From NCBI RefSeq assembly GCF_040537815.1, contig NZ_JBEWSZ010000001.1, positions 310,001 through 374,000 of the forward strand: DNA of 64,000 bases, read 5' to 3'. This document shows positions 51,338 through 59,516 of this stretch, piece by piece; within the stretch, counting starts at the first letter, position 1; each line of letters opens with the position of its first letter. The DNA is from Mesorhizobium shangrilense (GTDB lineage: Bacteria > Pseudomonadota > Alphaproteobacteria > Rhizobiales > Rhizobiaceae). Made by a program: the position numbers and the translations under genes. Below the pieces are notes generated by a model. The model did not search any database and was not told the origin of the DNA. It worked only from the letters and a program-made list of their open reading frames with translations.

Positions 51338-52117
51338 ATGCGCATGCCCAGGAAGTCACCGTCGCCGCAGTCAGCGATCCTCATCTATGCCGCCGGAAGC
51401 CTGAGGCATGTGCTGCCCTCGCTGGTCTCGGCCTTTTCCGCCGCCACGGGTGTGACCGCCGAGACGCGGCACGGGCCGGCCGGCCTGTTGCGCGAGCGCA
51501 TCGAGGCCGGCGAACGGCCCGACATTTTTCTGTCGGCCAGTTTCGGGCATCCGGCGCGCCTTGCCGAACAGGGCCATAGCCTGCCGCCGGTGGTCTTTGC
51601 TCGCAACACCATGGCCGCCGCCGTGCTTCGCGATGCCGGCTTCACGACGGCGAATTTCATCGACAGGCTGCTCGACCCCGCCATCGGCATCGCCACCTCT
51701 ACGCCGCTGAAGGACCCGTCCGGCGACTACGCCTGGGCAATCTTCCGGCGCATCGAGGCGCTGCGGCCCGGCAGTTTCGCGGTTCTGGACGCCAAGGCGC
51801 AGAACCTGGTCGGCGGTTCGGAAGCGGCGAACATTCCCGGCCGCTACGACCCGATCGCGGCCGCATTGGCGGCGGGCATGGCGCATGTCTTCCTCGGCTA
51901 TCGCACCGGGCTGAAGGGACTGGCGCAGGAGACCGAGGGCGTCGATATCGTGGACATCCCCGCCAAGGTGAATGTGGTGCCGGAATATGGGCTGGCGGTG
52001 CTGAAGGGCAGCTCACCGGCGGGGCTGTCGTTCGGGCTTTTCGTGATGTCGTCGATCGGGCAGGAGGTGCTGCGGGATTTCGGGTTCCAGCCGGTGGCGC
52101 TGCCGCAGGGCGGGTGA
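51338..52117 (+). CDS. ModA-like oxyanion-binding protein, signal peptide out of frame
   Basis: This protein has about 259 residues. The domain begins ILIYAAGSLRHVLPSLVSAF and contains GPAGLLRERIEAGERPDIFLSAS, PLKDPSGDYAW and VVPEYGLAVLKGSSPAGLSFGLFVMS, typical of the ModA/WtpA class. In this frame there is no signal peptide. In the +1 frame immediately upstream the DNA encodes WIANAHAQEVTVAAVSD, which looks like a signal-peptide end and mature N-terminus joining at about 51370. Either the gene is frameshifted, or the 51338 ATG gives a cytosolic protein. A ModE-like box lies 110 bp upstream. Confidence 0.75.
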   Translation: MRMPRKSPSPQSAILIYAAGSLRHVLPSLVSAFSAATGVTAETRHGPAGLLRERIEAGERPDIFLSASFGHPARLAEQGHSLPPVVFARNTMAAAVLRDAGFTTANFIDRLLDPAIGIATSTPLKDPSGDYAWAIFRRIEALRPGSFAVLDAKAQNLVGGSEAANIPGRYDPIAAALAAGMAHVFLGYRTGLKGLAQETEGVDIVDIPAKVNVVPEYGLAVLKGSSPAGLSFGLFVMSSIGQEVLRDFGFQPVALPQGG

Positions 52118-52124
52118 GGTTGTT

Positions 52125-52277
52125 GATCTCCCCCCTTGAGGGGGAGATGTCGCCAAAGGCGACAGAGGGGGTCGGTTCGACTGGGTTCGACCTTCTGTTT
52201 AGCGAACAGGGTGCCGGCGCTCCACGCGAGACTACCCCTCTGGCCTGCCGGCCATCTCCCCCTCAAGGGGGGAGATA
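52125..52277. repeat. RIME-like intergenic palindromic element 1
   Basis: Two outer arms, GATCTCCCCCCTTGAGGGGG at the left end and its reverse complement around 52249-52276, enclose a G/A-rich centre with GTCGCCAAAGGCGAC. This is the layout of rhizobial RIME elements: about 150 bp with terminal palindromes carrying CTTGAGGG. It lies between the ModA-like gene and the FecB-like gene. Confidence 0.75.
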
Positions 52278-52301
52278 CCAAGCTTGCCGCCTCCAGCCCA
52301 A

Positions 52302-52325
52302 CGCTATATGCATGAGAACATATTG
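52302..52325 (+). promoter_or_regulatory. Second ModE-box-like dyad, before the FecB-like gene
   Basis: CGCTATAT (52302-52309), 8 bp, ACATATTG (52318-52325). It shares the spacing and most half-site bases with the site at 51205-51228. It lies 18 bp before the start codon, where binding would block transcription or translation. Confidence 0.4.
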
Positions 52326-52343
52326 AATGCCTGGGAGGTCCAC

Positions 52344-53393
52344 ATGAATCTGCGTCGCGGCTCGCTGCTGCTCCTTGCCCTGATAGGCTCGTTGATCGTC
52401 CTGGCACCTGCCATGGCCCGCACCGTCACCGACCAGCTTAACCGCACGGTTACAGTGCCCGATCATGTCGAGCGCATCGTGGTGCTGCAGCACCAGACGC
52501 TGGACATTCTGGTGGAACTGGGCGCGGCCGACAAAATCGTCGGCGTGCTGCGCACATGGCAGAAGCTCATTCCCGGCCTCGACAAATATGCGCCGCAGCT
52601 CACCAGCCTGCCGATGCCCGGCGACCTCTCGACCGTCAATGTCGAGGAGGTGCTGAAGCTGAAACCCGATGTCGTGTTCGTCACCAACTACGCGCCGCCG
52701 GCGATGATCGACCAGCTGGCGCAGGCCGGCCTGCCGGTGGTGGCGATTTCGTTGTCGAAAGGCGAGGGCGTCGAGGCGCCCAAGCTCAACCCGACCTTCA
52801 GCGATGACGACGTCGCCTATTCGGAAGGGCTGAAGATCGGTGTCAGGCTGATCGGCGACATCGTCGGCAAGCGCGAGCGCGCCGACCGGCTGCTCGACTA
52901 CGCCTTCGCGCAGCGCAAGCTGGTGGAGGAGCGTGTCGCCTCGATCCCGGGTGCCGAGCGGGTGAAGCTCTACATGGCCAACCCGGACATGAACACTTAC
53001 GGCTCGGGCAAATACACCGGCGTCATCATGAAGCGCTCGGGCGGCGTCAATGTCGCGGCCGGCGTGCGCGGCGCCACCAAAGTGTCGATGGAGGACGTGC
53101 TGGCCTGGAACCCGCAGGTGATCTTCGTGCAGGACCGCTACGCGCCGGTGGCCGACGAGATCCGGAAGGGGCCCGCATGGCAGCATGTCGACGCGGTGGA
53201 AAACAAGCGGCTCTATATCACGCCCGAATATGTGAAACCCTGGGGATACCCATTGCCCGAGGCGCTGGCGCTGGGAGAATTGTGGATGGCCAAGAAGCTC
53301 TATCCCCAGCGCTTCGCCGACCTCGACATGCAGAAGCAGGCGGATGCGTATTATCAGCAGTTTTATGGGCAGGGTTACACGGGGCCGAATTGA
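52344..53393 (+). CDS. FecB/BtuF-class ABC transporter substrate-binding protein
   Basis: This is a 349-residue periplasmic protein with GGGAGG before ATG 52344 and a signal peptide (LLLLALIGSLIVLAPAMA). DQLNRTVTVPDHVERIVVLQHQTLDILVELGAADKIVGV, LSTVNVEEVLKLKPDVVFVTNYAPPAMIDQL and VKPWGYPLPEALALGELWMAKKLYPQRF are class III binding-protein blocks. The class carries siderophores, haem, cobalamin and, in MolA, molybdate/tungstate. The ModA-like neighbour and two ModE-type dyads favour an oxyanion here. The ligand remains unproven. Confidence 0.88.
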   Translation: MNLRRGSLLLLALIGSLIVLAPAMARTVTDQLNRTVTVPDHVERIVVLQHQTLDILVELGAADKIVGVLRTWQKLIPGLDKYAPQLTSLPMPGDLSTVNVEEVLKLKPDVVFVTNYAPPAMIDQLAQAGLPVVAISLSKGEGVEAPKLNPTFSDDDVAYSEGLKIGVRLIGDIVGKRERADRLLDYAFAQRKLVEERVASIPGAERVKLYMANPDMNTYGSGKYTGVIMKRSGGVNVAAGVRGATKVSMEDVLAWNPQVIFVQDRYAPVADEIRKGPAWQHVDAVENKRLYITPEYVKPWGYPLPEALALGELWMAKKLYPQRFADLDMQKQADAYYQQFYGQGYTGPN

Positions 53394-53435
53394 GGAGCTT
53401 GGTTGCGATCAGAGGCCAATTGTGAGCGTCGCGCT

Positions 53436-53608
53436 GCCCCTCATTGCCCTGCCGGGCATTTCTCCCCGTAAACGGGGAGAAAGAAGCAGCTCCAGCACGG
53501 GCGTCCTTCCTACAACGCTGGTGATTGGCGAAACCATCGGCGATAGCGTCCCTCTCCCCGTCACTATACGGGGAGAGGATGCCGGCAGGCAGGTGAGGGG
53601 CGGCGCCA
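53436..53608. repeat. RIME-like intergenic palindromic element 2
   Basis: This element has TTTCTCCCCGTAAACGGGGAGAAA (53458-53482) and CTCTCCCCGTCAC/TATACGGGGAGAGG (around 53551-53579). Outer CCCTCATTGCCCTGCCGG and its complement GCCGGCAGGCAGGTGAGGGG bound it. The internal layout resembles a rhizobial mosaic intergenic element. It separates the binding-protein gene from its permease. Confidence 0.7.
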
Positions 53609-53667
53609 GCGCTTCGAAAAGAATCCGCCGCCACCTGCACTCCAACTCGTGCGGAAGGATCTGAGCG

Positions 53668-54696
53668 GTGTCCGCGCTGGAAACCCACAAACCCGCCCGC
53701 AGCCTCGCGGCCCTCCTGCTCATCCTCCTGCCTATAATCCTCTTCCTCCTGTCTTTCCTGCTCGGCCGCTATCCCGTCGAACCCTTCACCGTCATCAAGG
53801 TCATCGCCGCGCAATTCCTGCCGATCACACCCAGCTGGCCGCCCGTGGTGGCTTCGGTGGTACTCGATGTCCGGCTGCCGCGCGTCATCGCGGCCATGGT
53901 CGTCGGCGGCGGGCTGGCGATCGCTGGCGCTTCCTACCAGGGCGTGTTCCGCAATCCGCTGGTGTCGCCGTTCACGCTGGGCGTCTCGGCTGGCGCTGGC
54001 TTTGGCGCGGCGGTGGCGATCCTGTTGTTCGGCGAGCGTTACGCCACGCAGGCCTGCGCCTTCGTCTTCGGCCTGCTGGCGGTGGCGATGTGTTTTGCCA
54101 TGAACCGTTTCTTCCGGCTGAACTCCACCATCGCGCTGGTGCTGGGCGGGATCATCGTGGGCTCGCTGTTCACGGCGCTGCTGTCGCTGCTGAAATATGT
54201 CGCCGATCCCAACTCGAAACTGCCGGTCATCGAATTCTGGCTGCTGGGATCGCTGTCCTCGGTCTCGACCGCCGACCTTGTGCCGGTGCTTGTCGTGACC
54301 ATCCCTTGCGTGCTCGGACTTCTTGCCTTGCGCTGGCGGCTGAACGTGCTGGCCATGGGTGACGAGCAGGCTGGGATCATGGGTGTCGAGGTGGCACGGC
54401 TTCGCCTGGTGATGATCCTGCTGTCGACGCTGATCGCGGCTTCCGCCGTGTCGATCAGCGGCATTATTGGCTGGGTCGGGCTGGTTATCCCGCATTTCGC
54501 CCGCATCATCGTCGGGCCGGATTTCCGTCGCCTGTTGCCGGCGACGCTGTCGCTCGGCGCCTGCTATCTCTTGATCATCGACGACCTTGCCCGCACCGTG
54601 ACCTCGGCCGAGGTGCCGCTGGGAATCCTCACCGCGCTGATCGGCGCGCCGGTGTTCATGCTGCTGCTCGGGCGCGGCAGGCTGGGTTGGGCATGA
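53668..54696 (+). CDS. FecCD/BtuC-class ABC transporter permease
   Basis: This is a 342-residue inner-membrane protein with about ten hydrophobic segments and a GTG start. DVRLPRVIAAMVVGGGLAIAGASYQGVFRNPLVSPFTLGVSAGAG and the C-terminal GIIGWVGLVIPHFARIIVGPDFRRLLPATLSLGACYLLIIDDLAR with EVPLGILTALIGAPVFMLLL are diagnostic of the family. It forms a homodimeric channel for the substrate delivered by the protein at 52344. It lies 24 bp before the ATPase gene. Confidence 0.92.
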   Translation: MSALETHKPARSLAALLLILLPIILFLLSFLLGRYPVEPFTVIKVIAAQFLPITPSWPPVVASVVLDVRLPRVIAAMVVGGGLAIAGASYQGVFRNPLVSPFTLGVSAGAGFGAAVAILLFGERYATQACAFVFGLLAVAMCFAMNRFFRLNSTIALVLGGIIVGSLFTALLSLLKYVADPNSKLPVIEFWLLGSLSSVSTADLVPVLVVTIPCVLGLLALRWRLNVLAMGDEQAGIMGVEVARLRLVMILLSTLIAASAVSISGIIGWVGLVIPHFARIIVGPDFRRLLPATLSLGACYLLIIDDLARTVTSAEVPLGILTALIGAPVFMLLLGRGRLGWA

Positions 54697-54720
54697 TGGG
54701 CCGAGCATGATGGATTTGGC

Positions 54721-55497
54721 ATGATTTTGGCGGCCGAAAAGCTCGGCTTCGCCTATGCGGGCCGACCAAAGCCGATCTTCGAGGATATCAGCCTCGATAT
54801 GGCAGGTGGAGAGGTGGTCTGCGTGCTCGGCCCCAACGGCGTCGGCAAGTCGACGCTGCTGCGCTGCCTCGCCGGGCTCTCCGCGCCGACGGCGGGCAGG
54901 GTGCTGCTCGACGGCAAGCCGATCGCGACCTTGCCGCGCGCGGCGATCGCCAGGCAGCTGGCGCTGGTGCCGCAGAGCTACGAGACCGTGTTTGCCTTCT
55001 CGGTGCGCACGGTGGTCGAGATGGGCCGCGCGCCGCATCTTGGCCTGTTCGACATGCCGGGCAGCGAGGTCGCCGAAATGACGCTGGAAGCGCTGACGAC
55101 GCTCGGCATCGCTGATCTCGCTGACGCCGCCTACAGCGAGATCAGCGGCGGCGAGCGGCAACTGGTGCAGATCGCCCGCGTGCTGGTGCAGTCGCCCCGG
55201 CTGATGATCCTCGACGAACCAACAGCGCATCTCGACTTCGCCAACCAGGCGCGTTTCCTGGCGCTGGTGCGGCGGCTGGCCAAGGGCGGCCTCGCCGTGA
55301 TCTTCACCACGCATGCGCCCGACCACGCCTATGCGCTGGCCGACCGCACGCTGGTGCTATCGACGCAACACAAGCCGGCGCTCGGAGCCACCAGGGAGAT
55401 ACTCACCGAGGCAACGCTGTCACGCACCTATGGCGTGCCGATCCGGCTGATACGGTCGGGACAGCACATTGTCTGCGTGGCGGACGTCGAGGCCTGA
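54721..55497 (+). CDS. FecE/BtuD-class ABC transporter ATP-binding protein
   Basis: This is a 258-residue ABC ATPase: Walker A GPNGVGKSTLLRCLAGL, Q-loop LVPQSYETVFAFSVRTVVEMGR, signature EISGGERQLVQIARVL, Walker B RLMILDEPTAHLD and H-loop IFTTHAPDHAYALADRTLVL. It completes the class III importer. Distances of 24 bp to the permease and a TGA/GGATTTGGC-ATG start indicate one operon. Confidence 0.92.
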   Translation: MILAAEKLGFAYAGRPKPIFEDISLDMAGGEVVCVLGPNGVGKSTLLRCLAGLSAPTAGRVLLDGKPIATLPRAAIARQLALVPQSYETVFAFSVRTVVEMGRAPHLGLFDMPGSEVAEMTLEALTTLGIADLADAAYSEISGGERQLVQIARVLVQSPRLMILDEPTAHLDFANQARFLALVRRLAKGGLAVIFTTHAPDHAYALADRTLVLSTQHKPALGATREILTEATLSRTYGVPIRLIRSGQHIVCVADVEA

Positions 55498-55625
55498 GCA
55501 GCCGGGTACCAGAGCGTTCCTGTCCCGTAACCATCAGCCGGATTGCGATGCCGGTGCTGTCGCCCTTGTTTTCAAGGCAAGGATCCAGCGAAGCCTTGCG
55601 ATCTCCGTCCTTCACCAAGCCCACT

Positions 55626-56549
55626 TTAAGCTGAGTGCGGACCTTTCGCATGTTTCCTCAATTTCCGTATATGCGGATCCATGAACAGAAACTTGTAGTA
55701 CATGGATGCCAGTGCCACTCTCCAGTATTTTTTCCTCAAGCCTATGAGTCCCATCGCCATTTTTCGTACGGAGACGCATTTATGATCAATATACGCTGAA
55801 GGTATGTTTGATCCGGATAAAATCCTGTATGAATTGTATATCTTTGAAAAAGGAGCGTTCTTTAATACCCAGGGTTTTCCAAGGCCAGAGAAATGGAGTA
55901 TCTTTGGGATCTTGCGTTCATAGGAAACATATCTTCCCGAGCAGAAGTTCCATTCTCTTCCAAGAAGCAGCACGCGGCCGCGCGCTACGGAGTTCAAAAC
56001 GGTCTGATCTGGAAAGGTGATCTTTTTCGATCTCCGCGCTTCCTTGAACATCTTGTCGGCGATATTTTCTCTGCGCCAGGCGTCCAAATTCATGACAAGG
56101 ACGCCGGAATTTATATATTCGTCCGCAGTCAATTCGATGGAGTCAAGCTCTCCCTGATCTATAAATCCATCCAGAACGCCGGCAACAAGATTATCTCCCA
56201 AATCCATCGACCAGAGGTCGCCAAGACTCGAAACCACAACTGCATCCGCGTCAAGATATATCGCCTTGCTCTCATTCGAGAGCAAATCGGGAATAAGAAA
56301 TCTAGCGTATGCTGCGCTTGTCCATTGTTCTGTCGTCGGAAGGTCCTACGCGAAGTCGTCATTTGCATGTATGATTTCGCATGAGATGTGATGTTCTTTA
56401 AAGAATTTCTGTAGTAAAACTATATTCTCTGAGTCAATCCCGGCACTTATTATGAAGAACTTCGCGGAATGATTGTGAATCCATGCGGAGTATACAAGCG
56501 TAAATAGGCCTGGAACGAAGTTATTGTCGCTCGCACTGATGATGACCAC
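55626..56549 (-). pseudogene. Family 8 glycosyltransferase interrupted by an amber codon
   Basis: From GTG 56549 the frame reads VIISASDNNFVPGLFTLVYSAWIHN, then KFFIISAGIDSEN. TAG at 56346-56348 (codon 68) follows ANDDFA. The same frame continues DLPTTEQWTSAAYARFLIPDLLS, then AIYLDADAVVVSSL (DxD metal site), TADEYINSGVLVMNL and FPDQTVLNSVARGRVLLLGREWN, and KILHFSGLGKPW with the C-terminal His to 55626. Without the TAG it would be a normal GT8 (LgtC/glycogenin type) of about 307 residues. The DNA is markedly AT-richer than its surroundings. It is a nonsense pseudogene or a sequencing error. Confidence 0.75.
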
Positions 56550-56683
56550 GACTACCCCATGGATCGCTTACGGAATCGCTTGCCAAGTTGAGAGCCAAAA
56601 TAACGATTGCCGTCAACGGCTCCGCTCTGCGAAAGACATGCAATTGTTGGAAGTTGGTTGCGGCCGCGCCGAGCTCTGGCGGA

Positions 56684-57976
56684 TCAGGCGATAGAGCCCG
56701 ATCTCGCCTGGGCCTCACGCTGGTAGACGGCGAAGATCGCCTTGCCGATCAGCGATGTTTCGGCCGCCGCGCAGCGTTCGTAGACGGTGGCCCGCTTTGC
56801 CTGGATTGCGGGATCCAGCGGCGATGCCGCGCTGGCCAGTTCGACAAGGTGGGCCGCCAGCCTGGTCTGGCCATTGTCAGCCAGTTCCGCGGCGCGCGCG
56901 GCCAGCCTGTCCGCGCTGCCGGCAAGCGCGGCGAGTTCCGCCGCCAGTTCGGCCTCCGGGGCGGGTTTGAGATGGGCAGGGTTGCCGTCGAACCATCCGG
57001 CATAAAGATGCCAGATGCCGCGCACGACGAATTCCGGGTCGTCATATCTTGGCTTGAGATACGGCTTTGCAAGAAGCGCGGCGGGGGCCGCGACGGAATG
57101 CAGAATCTGGTCGAGCGAACTTCCCGCGTTCATCAGATCCAGCGTCTGGCGGGTGAGGCTTTCCAGCACCTCGGCGCCGTCGCCCAGAAGCTCTGCCGCG
57201 CGCGCTTCACCGAACACGACGGGGCCATGGCCGGGGATAAGCACTTCCGGTCTCAGCGACTGCATCCGGCGCAGCGCCGCCGCCCAGTCGGGCGCGTAGC
57301 GCTGGACCTTGCGCGGATTGCCGGCATTCGGGAACACCCAGATGACGAAATCGCCGCTTGCCAGCACGCGCCGTTGCGGCAGCCAGACGAAGGTGGCGTC
57401 ATCGGTTTCGCCACGCCCATGGAACAGTTCGATGCGCTCGCCGCCGATCAGCAGGGCGAGGGTATCGTCGTAGACCTCGTCGGGACGGCGGTGGCCTTGC
57501 GGGAAGGCATAGTTCGGCTGGTTGAACTGGCGGCCCATCACCAGGCTGTTCAGCCCCTGCGTCCGGTCATAACGGTCGAACCGATTGAGCACGTTGCGGT
57601 GGGCGATGATGCGAGGGCGGGCTAACCCCTTGGCGTCGGCCTCCTCGTCCAGCAGCCGCGCACCCCATGTGTGGTCGATATGGCCGTGCGTGTAGATGAC
57701 GGTATGGATGGGGCTGTCGTCCCAGCGGCGCAGTGCGGCAAGGGTCTGGCTCGCGGTTTCGCGGCTGCCCGTGTCCACCAGCACCAGCCCGGCGTCGGTG
57801 CGGATGGCGGTTGCATTGCCGAACAGATAGCCTGTGTGGATGGCGATGATGTTGTCGGTGACCGGTCTGGCGGATCCTCCCGACACGGAGGCCGTCCACT
57901 CCTCCATGGCCGCGGTGCCGTTCCAGAGACGCTCGAACAATCCATCCTGTTCCACGGCCTTGCCCTTTGCTGACAT
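56684..57976 (-). CDS. Alkylsulfatase-like metallo-beta-lactamase-fold hydrolase
   Basis: This is a 430-residue cytosolic protein. The start MSAKGKAVEQ is preceded by GGAA and fits the domain. The metal-binding motif is IYTHGHIDHTWGA (H-x-H-x-D-H). FHGRGETDDATFVWLPQRRVLASGDFVIWVFPNAGNP and LIPGHGPVVFGEARAAELL carry further metal ligands. The region after about 300 (VVRGIWHLYAGWFDGNPAHLKPAPEAELAAELAALAGS) is the alkyl-sulfatase dimerisation domain. Family members hydrolyse primary or secondary alkyl sulfates such as SDS. It is shorter than SdsA1 and lacks the C-terminal SCP-2 domain, so the substrate is uncertain. Confidence 0.87.
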   Translation of the reverse strand: MSAKGKAVEQDGLFERLWNGTAAMEEWTASVSGGSARPVTDNIIAIHTGYLFGNATAIRTDAGLVLVDTGSRETASQTLAALRRWDDSPIHTVIYTHGHIDHTWGARLLDEEADAKGLARPRIIAHRNVLNRFDRYDRTQGLNSLVMGRQFNQPNYAFPQGHRRPDEVYDDTLALLIGGERIELFHGRGETDDATFVWLPQRRVLASGDFVIWVFPNAGNPRKVQRYAPDWAAALRRMQSLRPEVLIPGHGPVVFGEARAAELLGDGAEVLESLTRQTLDLMNAGSSLDQILHSVAAPAALLAKPYLKPRYDDPEFVVRGIWHLYAGWFDGNPAHLKPAPEAELAAELAALAGSADRLAARAAELADNGQTRLAAHLVELASAASPLDPAIQAKRATVYERCAAAETSLIGKAIFAVYQREAQARSGSIA

Positions 57977-58220
57977 TTCGATCTTCCGCGATCTAGCGAA
58001 GAAAGCCGTCCGCGCCCATCGCCCGCGCAAGGTCTCCCGACAGCACTATGTCAGGAGAGTGCGCGAAGCGAATGGCCGTTGTCGATCCGCAACTCATGGC
58101 CGCGAACCTTCGGCTTGCTCCGTGCCCCATCAAGCCAGCGCCACTGCCTCACGACAGGCGGGCCGGCGGGTTCTATCTGCCACCATGCCGCCGGGCATTA
58201 GCTCGCGGCTGGAGGAAGTC

Positions 58221-59108
58221 ATGACATCGTCGTCGGCCACCAAGCCAGTTTCCGGAGCGAAAGCCTTGCCGATCACCGCGCTGCTCGGCGCCATGGTGTC
58301 GATCCAGATCGGTGCCGCCTTCGCCAAAGGCCTGTTTCCGCAGGTCGGCGCGCAGGGCACGACGACGCTGCGGCTTGTCGTTGGCGCGCTGATGCTGGCG
58401 GCGGTGCTACGGCCGTGGCGGGTCAGGCCGTCGCGCGCCGTCTGGCCATGGCTCGCTGCCTATGGCGTCACGCTGGCGGCGATGAACCTGTTGTTCTATG
58501 CGGCACTTGCCACCATCCCGCTGGGCATCGCGGTGGCGCTCGAATTCTCCGGGCCGCTGCTGGTGGCGACGCTCGCCTCCCGACGCGCCAGCGACTTTGC
58601 CTGGATCGTGCTGGCGGTCGCCGGCATCCTGCTGTTGTCGCCCTTCGTCCATTCAAACGGAGCGATCGATCCGACTGGGGTGATGCTGGCGCTGGCGGCG
58701 GGCGGTTGCTGGGCGCTCTACATCGTGTTCGCGCAGAAGGCCGGCGCGGAGCTCGGCAGCCAGACCACGGCCTGGGGCATCGCCATTGCCGCCGTGCTGG
58801 TGCTGCCGTTCGGCGTGGCGCAGGCGGGATCCGCACTGGTCGCGCCGTCGATCCTGGTCAGCGCCGTCATCGTCGGGCTGTTTTCAAGCGCCTTGCCGTT
58901 TTCGCTGGAGATGGCAGCACTTACCCGGATGCCCGCACGGCTTTACGGCACGCTGACCTGCCTGGAACCGGCGCTCGGCGCGCTGATGGGCTTCCTGTTC
59001 CTGCACGAGGTGCTGGGCGGGCTGCAATGCGTGGGCATTGCAGCCGTGATCGCCGCCGCCTTCGGCGCGGCCGTGACGACGAAACCGCCCGTGCCGTCGC
59101 CGGAGTAG
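58221..59108 (+). CDS. EamA-family inner-membrane exporter (RhtA-like)
   Basis: This is a 295-residue protein with ten hydrophobic helices in two EamA repeats. The first starts ALLGAMVSIQIGAAFAKGLFP and the second GVMLALAAGGCWALYIVFAQKAGAE. ALATIPLGIAVALEFSGPLLVA and LYGTLTCLEPALGALMGFLFLHEVLG are close to threonine/homoserine exporter RhtA. GGAGGAAG precedes ATG 58221. The expected function is efflux of amino acids or related metabolites. It is transcribed alone, divergently from the alkylsulfatase-like gene. Confidence 0.9.
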   Translation: MTSSSATKPVSGAKALPITALLGAMVSIQIGAAFAKGLFPQVGAQGTTTLRLVVGALMLAAVLRPWRVRPSRAVWPWLAAYGVTLAAMNLLFYAALATIPLGIAVALEFSGPLLVATLASRRASDFAWIVLAVAGILLLSPFVHSNGAIDPTGVMLALAAGGCWALYIVFAQKAGAELGSQTTAWGIAIAAVLVLPFGVAQAGSALVAPSILVSAVIVGLFSSALPFSLEMAALTRMPARLYGTLTCLEPALGALMGFLFLHEVLGGLQCVGIAAVIAAAFGAAVTTKPPVPSPE

Positions 59109-59118
59109 GGGAGCCCCG

Positions 59119-59271
59119 TCAGAATTTCACCTTTAGATTGCCGCTGAAGCCATGGTCCTGCGCGTCGCTGGCAAACTGGCCGGCATAGGAAAGGCCGAGC
59201 TTCGCCGCGGCACCGATCGCCAGATCGAACCCGGCCTCGATCGCTAGCGCATCGCCGGCGATGGCAGACTT
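59119..59271 (-). pseudogene. 3' remnant of an autotransporter beta-barrel gene
   Basis: On the minus strand the last 45 or so codons read IAGDALAIEAGFDLAIG, then AKLGLSYAGQFASDAQDHGFSGNLKVKF and a stop. The alternation of hydrophobic residues, the GLSYAGQ strand and the terminal aromatic (F) are the final strands of an autotransporter barrel. Upstream of about 59271 the similarity ends in an unrelated frame, so only the 3' end survives. Confidence 0.6.
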
Positions 59272-59516
59272 TCGATGACGAAATCCATGAGTATGGCGCC
59301 TATTGCCTGTATGCGATCCTCAGCCTGCATGTCCTGGCGGCCCTCTGGCACCATCTTTTCCTGAGGGACGGAGTGCTGCGGCGGATGCTGTAACCAGGAA
59401 AGTCCGCGGTGCCTTGCAAGCGGTGAAATGATGGCCGCCGAAAGGCGCGACGTCGTGGCGTCTTCGTATCCATTCTTGCATTGCAGCATTGGCTGCACGT
59501 GCTATCCATCCACGCC

